Shown here piece after piece: positions 58,708 through 64,000 of a DNA stretch of 64,000 bases. The position numbers were made by a program, and so were the translations under genes. The notes under the pieces are model-generated. The model had not been told where the DNA came from, searched no databases, and worked only from the letters and a program-made list of their open reading frames with translations. Every line of letters starts with the position of its first letter. The stretch's first letter is position 1. The stretch comes from Inonotus obliquus (taxonomy: Eukaryota; Basidiomycota; Agaricomycetes; Hymenochaetales; Hymenochaetaceae): assembly GCA_032164295.1 (NCBI GenBank), contig JAJHTX010000001.1, positions 1,302,001 to 1,366,000 of the forward strand, in the 5' to 3' direction.

Positions 58708-58985
58708 TTTGCTATTGCTCTTAGAACTCGCAGAGGAAAGCCGTCGACGAAGGGTATCAAAGACGCTTCCTCCTTTCTTATTGTTGCCCTTCTTATTCTT
58801 AGAGGCGTTAGAATTCGAGTTATTGCTATTGGCACGACTGTCCTGTCGTTGTTGCGCGAAGAGCGAAAAGGATGAATTGGAGGAGTGTGGAGAGGCGGGA
58901 TTGGACCTCTGGTAGCGGTACAGCTTGGGAAACGGTTGTGGATGGTGATTAAAGAGATTAGGTGCGGTGCGCCTGCGGGACGCTG

Positions 58986-59487
58986 ATAGGAGGTCACGGG
59001 TGGAACGTGGTTAGGGGAAAGGTGGGTATTTGCTGATACTTTCGACGGAGAGATGCAGCGGATGAAAAAGTGCAACGAAATTTGTCTGCCTTACTTGCAA
59101 CTTGTTCAGACAAGACAAATCGCAGTCGAGCTGGTGAAATGGTAAGCGGTGCTTGAAATAACAACGAAGAGTAATCTTGGAAGCACTTACGTCTTCACGT
59201 TTCTTTCAGTATTTGTAGGACTTGCTGACAATCTCAACGCAAAAGATGAGACCTTGGTGTAACTCGTCTGAGGACTTCAAAGATCTTTGCTGATAACTAG
59301 ATTTCGACAAGGATGAAGTAGATTGCTATGAAGGCGGCCTCTGATTTTATGAGCTTTTTCGCCGCACTTACCGTGGGCGGACACGCACCAAAGGCATGCC
59401 GGATGATGGTGTCCTCGTGTATGTACATTCCTCTTTCTGATCTCCTCGGTCCCAGAAGAGTGATCACCGTGCGATCGTCGTTTCCAA
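58986..59487. other. Possible 5' region of the unknown gene and unassigned sequence
   Basis: An undetermined upstream exon of the gene at 57948-58707 may lie here. Otherwise nothing is recognised. Confidence 0.35.
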
Positions 59488-59699
59488 AAGCGTCAGCGTT
59501 TTTTTTTCTTTAAATTGAATTTATTACGCGCGTCAGTAATTCTAGTTACAAGTGCGCGGTAGGTAAAACTACGCGGTAATAGGAACTCTAGGAGTGGTGG
59601 AAAAATAAACGCAGGGAAATGGTGGTAGTATGGTGCTCTAACTAGCAAGGGCCTTATGGGCGCGTATCCGGGGAGTTAGGGGAATGAAGCGTCAGCGTT
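59488..59699 (-). mobile_element. Retroposon (SINE-like) insertion with 13-bp target duplication
   Basis: The 13-mer aagcgtcagcgtt occurs perfectly at 59488-59500 and 59687-59699. Between them lie 186 bases that begin with a T run, which on the minus strand is a terminal A tail ending at the duplication. Long direct flanks plus an A tail is the usual mark of LINE-driven retroposition. No ORF of note. I see only a weak tRNA-like box, so the source RNA is unknown. Confidence 0.55.
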
Positions 59700-59807
59700 A
59701 CATTTCAGTTTTGGCATTGATATTCAGGGATACAACACAGAAAAAGAAAATTCAAAACAGGACAAATTCATAGTGCAGCATCAGTGATGTATTTTGACCG
59801 TAAAGCT

Positions 59808-61624
59808 TTAAATCAGATGTGTGTGCTCGTCTGCAGCCTGATCATCGGCCTGCCGTCCCCTCCTCCACGCATGGTAGGTATCCATTATCTTCTTCCGCAA
59901 ACTATTGCCTCCCGAACCAGGCGGTGGATCCTGACTTTTTCCCGTCTTCCGAAGGCGAATCTCGAAGACCTTCTCCGTCCCGAAGACAAGCCACATGAAA
60001 ATGACCGAGAGCCAGGGTCCGATGAACATATAGAATGTCCTCTTGAAGTCGGGCTCCCTTGGAAGACCGATTGTCCGAACCCACGATCCAGGTCCGACTT
60101 GAATAACTTCTCCGCCTTCCATACCTTGACCGCCCAATCCGCTTATTCCTTGTTCACCTCCGTCGCACCAAAGGACTGCGCTACCGACCTCCTCTGCTCG
60201 TGCCTTGGCCTGCTCCCACATTGCTAGTCCAACGCTGGGGTGCCAGGTGTGAGCGGGACCTAATATAAGGGACGGACGGCGAGCAAGATTATTAAACGGC
60301 ATCGGGTGACCGAAATCCATGCATATTGATGCTGTTACGGGAACATCCAGAACCTCAATCGGTTTGTTGCGCGAGTTTCTCTTGGTGACTAGTTGATAGT
60401 CGAATACTGCCGGAGGGGTGGAATAGGCGACCATGGCATTCGACTCAACGACTACGGCAACTGTCAGACTTCTCCCGGCAAACACTTTTGTAGACACTTA
60501 CAGGGTACGAGATGACGTTTGAAGTACTCGAACACTAGTCCATGTCTATCGATGAGCATGAAACCATTGCGAAGCTTCTCGCTCTGGTTCGTGTCATTTG
60601 CGTGATCTACGAAGGAAACACCAACTAAGGATCCAGCTGCACTCTTGGCGACCCTCTTGATTGCTTCTGCTTTTGCCTCCTCTGAATCAAAGAGGACTGC
60701 CCCTTCTGGCCAGAGGATGACCTTCGCCAGTGAGACGAGTGTTGTCGACTCCGACAGGAATTCGTCGAATGATGGAGGTCTTGCCTTGTTCCCAGTATAG
60801 GGTAAAGCACATGCAACAGGCATGGGTACGGTGAGTTCCGAGTGAACTGGTCTGGGAACAACCTCCTGGAGGTAGGACGGTAGGGTGCCGAGGCAGAGAA
60901 ACACGACAGTGCATAATAGCCATGGATTTGTATTTGCCTTCTCGGGTTTGTCGGCTTCGTCATCACTGTCAGTCGATATTAAAGAGTCCCGCGAACTGTC
61001 GTCGTCGCTCTGATCGCTCGATGTCATAATCCAGGTCGCCATTAACTCTGAGATGACTGCTGCCCATGCTCCGACGACCCAATCAATTCCACTGGGACCC
61101 AGAATGGGACGTACCCAGCTGTAACCACCAACGCCTACAATCGGATTCCATATAGCAAGATATCCCAGCGGGCTGATTGATGAAGCTATCAACAGCACTG
61201 TCGACCAGACTGTGGGAAATAGAATGAATTGCGACCATTGGCGGCGAGTGGTCGAACGCAAAGACATATCAAGGAGAATCGCGGCGACGATAAGTGTGCT
61301 CGTGAGGAGAGTGAGCAAGAAAAGAGCAAAAATAGCCGCCGATGCATGAATCTCCGGAATGGCGTGTAGGGAAGAACCAACATTCGCTAAGGTCGTTGCG
61401 AAAGCGAGGCAAACCGTGATGAGCGCCAATTTGAGTCCAGCATGCTCGTGGGTGGTCACGACAATGACAAAGAGCCTCAGAACTGCCAAAAGCAGGATAA
61501 GGGGTACAAACGAAGGCGAAAGTTGAAGGGCAAAGAATACCAGAACGAAAGTCGCCGCAGTATAGATTGGCGTCGGGTAAACGACAAGGACTCGTTGCGC
61601 GCCCTTAGGCAGCATCCTTGACAC
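59808..61624 (-). CDS. Membrane nitrilase-superfamily protein, apolipoprotein N-acyltransferase-like
   Basis: Two exons meet at about 60500, where codon TTT is split: KRHLVP-FAVVVESNAMVAYS. The N-terminal half has about six to eight hydrophobic segments (e.g. TAATFVLVFFALQLSPSFVP, IFALFLLTLLTSTLIVAAIL), interrupted by an acidic Ser/Asp loop. The second half is a carbon-nitrogen hydrolase domain with a full Glu-Lys-Cys set: VILWPEGAV (Glu), FEYFKRHLVPF (Lys) and VTASICMDFGHP (Cys). The YxKRHLVPF and ICxD blocks closely match bacterial Lnt. The C-terminus has one more hydrophobic segment (FIGPWLSVIFMWLVFG) and a basic tail. A lipid-linked acyl transfer or amide hydrolysis in a membrane is likely; no fungal function is known to me. 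Confidence 0.85.
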
Positions 61625-61807
61625 AGATTCAGGGGCGTTTGACTGCTGGGGGTCAAGGAACAGTCCTAGGGAAGCACTTTATATATCCAATGTGACTGAG
61701 AGGGAGGGTGCTGCGCGTTAAAGAACCAATGCAGCAGTGCAGGCGCCATAATGAGGCAGGCATCCTTGTCGGCTATGTAAACATCACAGGAATATCGAAG
61801 CTGATGA
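61625..61807. promoter_or_regulatory. Upstream region of the Lnt-like gene
   Basis: 183 bp before the inverted-repeat element. A tttatatat segment at 61679-61687, about 55 bases upstream of the Lnt-like start codon on its coding strand, could be a TATA element. Confidence 0.4.
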
Positions 61808-62423
61808 GGTAGGGAAAGTATAAACTCGACTAGGTGTCACAGTGTGACTGATGACCCTGAAGAACGTGAGCTTACCCGATTTTGAAGGACTCACAGCAAA
61901 AATCTCGGGGTCAGATTTGGGAACAGTGGTAGTCAGCAATTGGGCTAGCAGAGTCCCATTTGAACCTTTGACAGAACACCAAAGTAAGGCTTATCTTACC
62001 ATTAGCTCTCCTGGCTCTCTCAGGAAGATAGATTATAAATATATATTAGTCATTTATTAGTAATTGAGGTTAGTCATAAGTAGATTACTATATTTGGACT
62101 GTATTTGTCATGCTGTGTCCGCCAAAAGCGGCAAAAATTCCGAGGTCGAAATTTTCAAAATTTCTGACAACCTCACCAGAATGCTGGAAAATGCATGCCA
62201 TTTGGCACAAAAAGGGTTCATTCCATTATCGAAGGGTCAGGGGTCCATATTTTTTAATTTTAAAAACATACATATGATTGTAATTATTATTAGAAGAGAT
62301 CTATGGGAACCAAATTCGAGTTTGTGTTGTGTGCAGTTAAGAAAGGGTCCAGAGTCACCGGATGAGGCAAGTCAGGGTCGCATCACGCGCGTCACACCTA
62401 GTCGAGTTTATACTTTCCCTACC
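61808..62423. mobile_element. Non-autonomous DNA transposon (MITE-like) with long terminal inverted repeats
   Basis: The left end 61808-61860 and the right end 62372-62423 are inverted copies. The outer 30 bases (beginning ggtagggaaagtataaactc) match exactly; the next 20 or so match with a few changes and a 1-base indel before ccctga. A TA dinucleotide at 61810-61811 and 62420-62421 could be a Tc1/mariner-type target duplication. The roughly 0.5-kb interior is A/T-rich with no transposase ORF, so the element would need enzymes from elsewhere. Confidence 0.82.
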
Positions 62424-62810
62424 ACATGAATGATTGCAGTCCCTAGGAAGCAACTTGAAGAAGTAAAGCCCGTGGTAGATAAAATTAGTAACATCTTGGG
62501 TATAGTTATGGGCGTTGTTGATGAGATGATCGAAGGTTGTTGAACACGAAAGCGGTACCATAGTTCCTATGCTGTAACTAGCCAGAACGCTCGGCCGTAT
62601 GAATGAATGATGACGGCGGTTTGTGGATGGATAGAATGAAGAGACGCGGAGCTTTTACCGTATCCGGGGACACACGGTCACGCGTACGGATAATAGCTCC
62701 TTCACTGGCACTCGCAGACAGAGGGAGTGAATACCTCACATTCTCCTATAAATCCCTCTCCAGTTCCCAAGCAAAATGTCATCTCTTATTTTCCCCTTCC
62801 TTGCTTCCCG
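62424..62810. promoter_or_regulatory. Upstream region of the adenylate-forming ligase gene
   Basis: About 390 bp without a gene. A tctcctataaat segment at about 62742-62753, some 60 bases before the start codon, is a plausible TATA-type core promoter. Confidence 0.45.
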
Positions 62811-64000
62811 ATGGTTGAGTTCCGCTCGCCAGTCCCTTGTCCTCACATCCCAGACGATTTAACAGCAGCACAGTTCTTGCTCGACTCCCATCACCCTACT
62901 CGTCCCATCCGCTCTGGCAATATTCCATGGCTCATAGAAGATAAGACAGGGAGAAAGATTGGTTTTGAAGAGGTTCATATTCTGCTGTAAATTAAGTACA
63001 AAACACTCTAAAGCTATACTTATCCAGCTACGTCTCCGAACTCATGCACTGGCAAATGCGCTACATACTCGATGGGGTGTTGGTACGTTGCGCAATTTGT
63101 CTCTATGCCAGCAGCATGCTCATGCTTCTGTAGGTGAAAACGATGTTGGTGAGTTGCGCGAGGCAAATCCTTTCCTACTGTAACTTACCGCGGGCTAGTC
63201 TGCATCTTCTCGCCGAATCACGTCGGTAAGTCGAGCTTCGGACAAATCGGCCATTGAGCGTTGAATGATTTATCTGAGGTAGATTATCCCGTTGCCATAT
63301 GGGCCTCACATCGGCTTGGTGCCATTGTCTCGTCCGTCTTATCTCTAGATAATCTAATCTCAATGACCGACCTTCTATGTAGATGCGCCAACCCTGCCTA
63401 CACCACCGAAGAATTGGTGCATCAGCTCAAGACCACCAAAGCCTTCGTCCTCGTTTCGCACCCCGGCAGCTTGAGCACGGCCCTTGCAGCATCAAGGCTA
63501 TCTGGATTGGCGGCTGATCATATTTTCCTGATGGACGAGCTTCCAACGCGAAGCCCGATAGAATTCCCGTCGATTTCGGACTTGGTGAATGAAGGACTAT
63601 CAAAGCCTATTTCTTACATTGAGCCAAAACTTTCCCCGGGAGAAAGCAAGAAGAAGCTCGCGTTCCTAAGCTTTTCTAGTGGTACGACAGGAAAGCCAAA
63701 GGTACTTCATTTAGTACTTCGTTATCCTCTTCTGACGCTTTCTCTTCTCTAGGCAGTTGCCATACCCCACTTTAGCGTCGTTGCCAATGTCGTTCAGATG
63801 TGTGCATTCCACAAGGTGAATGAAGATTACACCGAGTGGGACAAACGACGCTTTCGTCCAGGCGATATAGCAGGAGCTGGTAGGCACCATTCGTTCGTCT
63901 CCATTGTGTAAAATAATTAACGGTGAATCAGTTCTTCCGTTCTTTCGTAGGTGATACGGTCCGATTATCGACCCTGAACTGACTGCCCTGCTGTTCAGAC
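62811..64000 (+). CDS. Adenylate-forming enzyme, 4-coumarate-CoA ligase-like, 3' end outside window
   Basis: Truncated at the right edge. The start at 62811 gives MVEFRSPVPCPHIPDDLTAA, typical for fungal 4CL-like ligases. Exons include LRLRTHALANALHTRWGV, a 15-nt exon (63134-63148) coding GENDV, a 27-nt exon (63199-63225) coding CIFSPNH, then DYPVAIWASHRLGAIVS and CANPAYTTEELVHQLKTTKA. The AMP-binding P-loop LSFSSGTTGKPK is present, followed after an intron by AVAIPHFSVVANVVQM. The enzyme would activate a carboxylic acid as acyl-AMP and transfer it to CoA; substrate unknown. The catalytic C-terminal part lies beyond the window. Confidence 0.9.

Noticed and set aside
58578..59075. Minus ORF of 165 codons overlapping the unknown gene
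   Set aside because: Different frame from the exons with family-like sequence, and it begins at a non-ATG codon.
1..64000. CRISPR arrays, bacterial operons, viral genes
   Set aside because: No regularly spaced repeats, no Shine-Dalgarno-linked gene strings and no viral hallmark genes; intron-rich eukaryotic genes fill the window.

Overview
The window looks like nuclear DNA of a mushroom-forming basidiomycete (Agaricomycetes, probably Agaricales; the genus cannot be read from the sequence). Almost every gene is broken by 50-65 nt introns, genes are tightly packed on both strands, and several protein families are fungal or basidiomycete in character: PacC, ADE5,7, a mitochondrial mL38, a bromodomain-less TAF1 with a zinc knuckle, and a zinc-cluster protein of the type expanded in Agaricomycetes. 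I find 31 intact or edge-truncated protein genes, two decayed gene copies, two candidate mobile insertions, and no convincing tRNA, rRNA or CRISPR. Most gene models come from joining exons by hand at GT-AG (twice GC-AG) sites until the reading frame and family motifs ran through; none has RNA support.

Layout. 1-1.5 kb: a zinc-cluster gene cut by the left edge. 1.9-10.8 kb: secreted PLC-like phosphodiesterase, PAP2 phosphatase, rhodanese, clamp-loader subunit RFC4, mitochondrial seryl-tRNA synthetase (divergent from RFC4 across only 89 bp that carry MluI cell-cycle boxes), RanGAP, myosin regulatory light chain. 11.8-18.1 kb: Hst3/4-type sirtuin, Lsb5-like VHS/GAT protein, Utp11, UreF. 18.1-21.7 kb is the least ordinary stretch: an unrecognised intronless gene lies between two direct copies of a decayed GNAT acetyltransferase fragment, with an intact GNAT gene next to them. 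21.9-29.6 kb: Ayr1-like reductase, the pH regulator PacC, mL38. 29.8-43.2 kb: TAF1, a PA28-type proteasome activator with a GC-AG intron and a 9-nt exon, Rrb1/GRWD1, an MGST3-like MAPEG protein, a disordered unknown, and ADE5,7. 44-57 kb: ankyrin-CCCH protein, bacterial-type glycerol-3-phosphate dehydrogenase, syntaxin Sed5, an RRM protein like Nop6, and a 1426-residue protein with a very charged helix. 57.9-64 kb: a conserved unknown, a membrane nitrilase-superfamily protein resembling apolipoprotein N-acyltransferase, and an adenylate-forming ligase cut by the right edge.

Most of the content is housekeeping (DNA replication, ribosome biogenesis, mitochondrial translation, transcription, purine synthesis, ER-Golgi traffic), and I do not see a gene cluster forming one pathway. 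The items most worth a second look are the GNAT-fragment/orphan-gene block, a 0.6 kb element with about 50-bp inverted termini at 61.8-62.4 kb, a 0.2 kb retroposon-like insertion with a 13-bp target duplication at 59.5 kb, the RFC4/seryl-tRNA synthetase promoter, and the prokaryote-like enzymes. I did not find evidence of a wholly new biological system.
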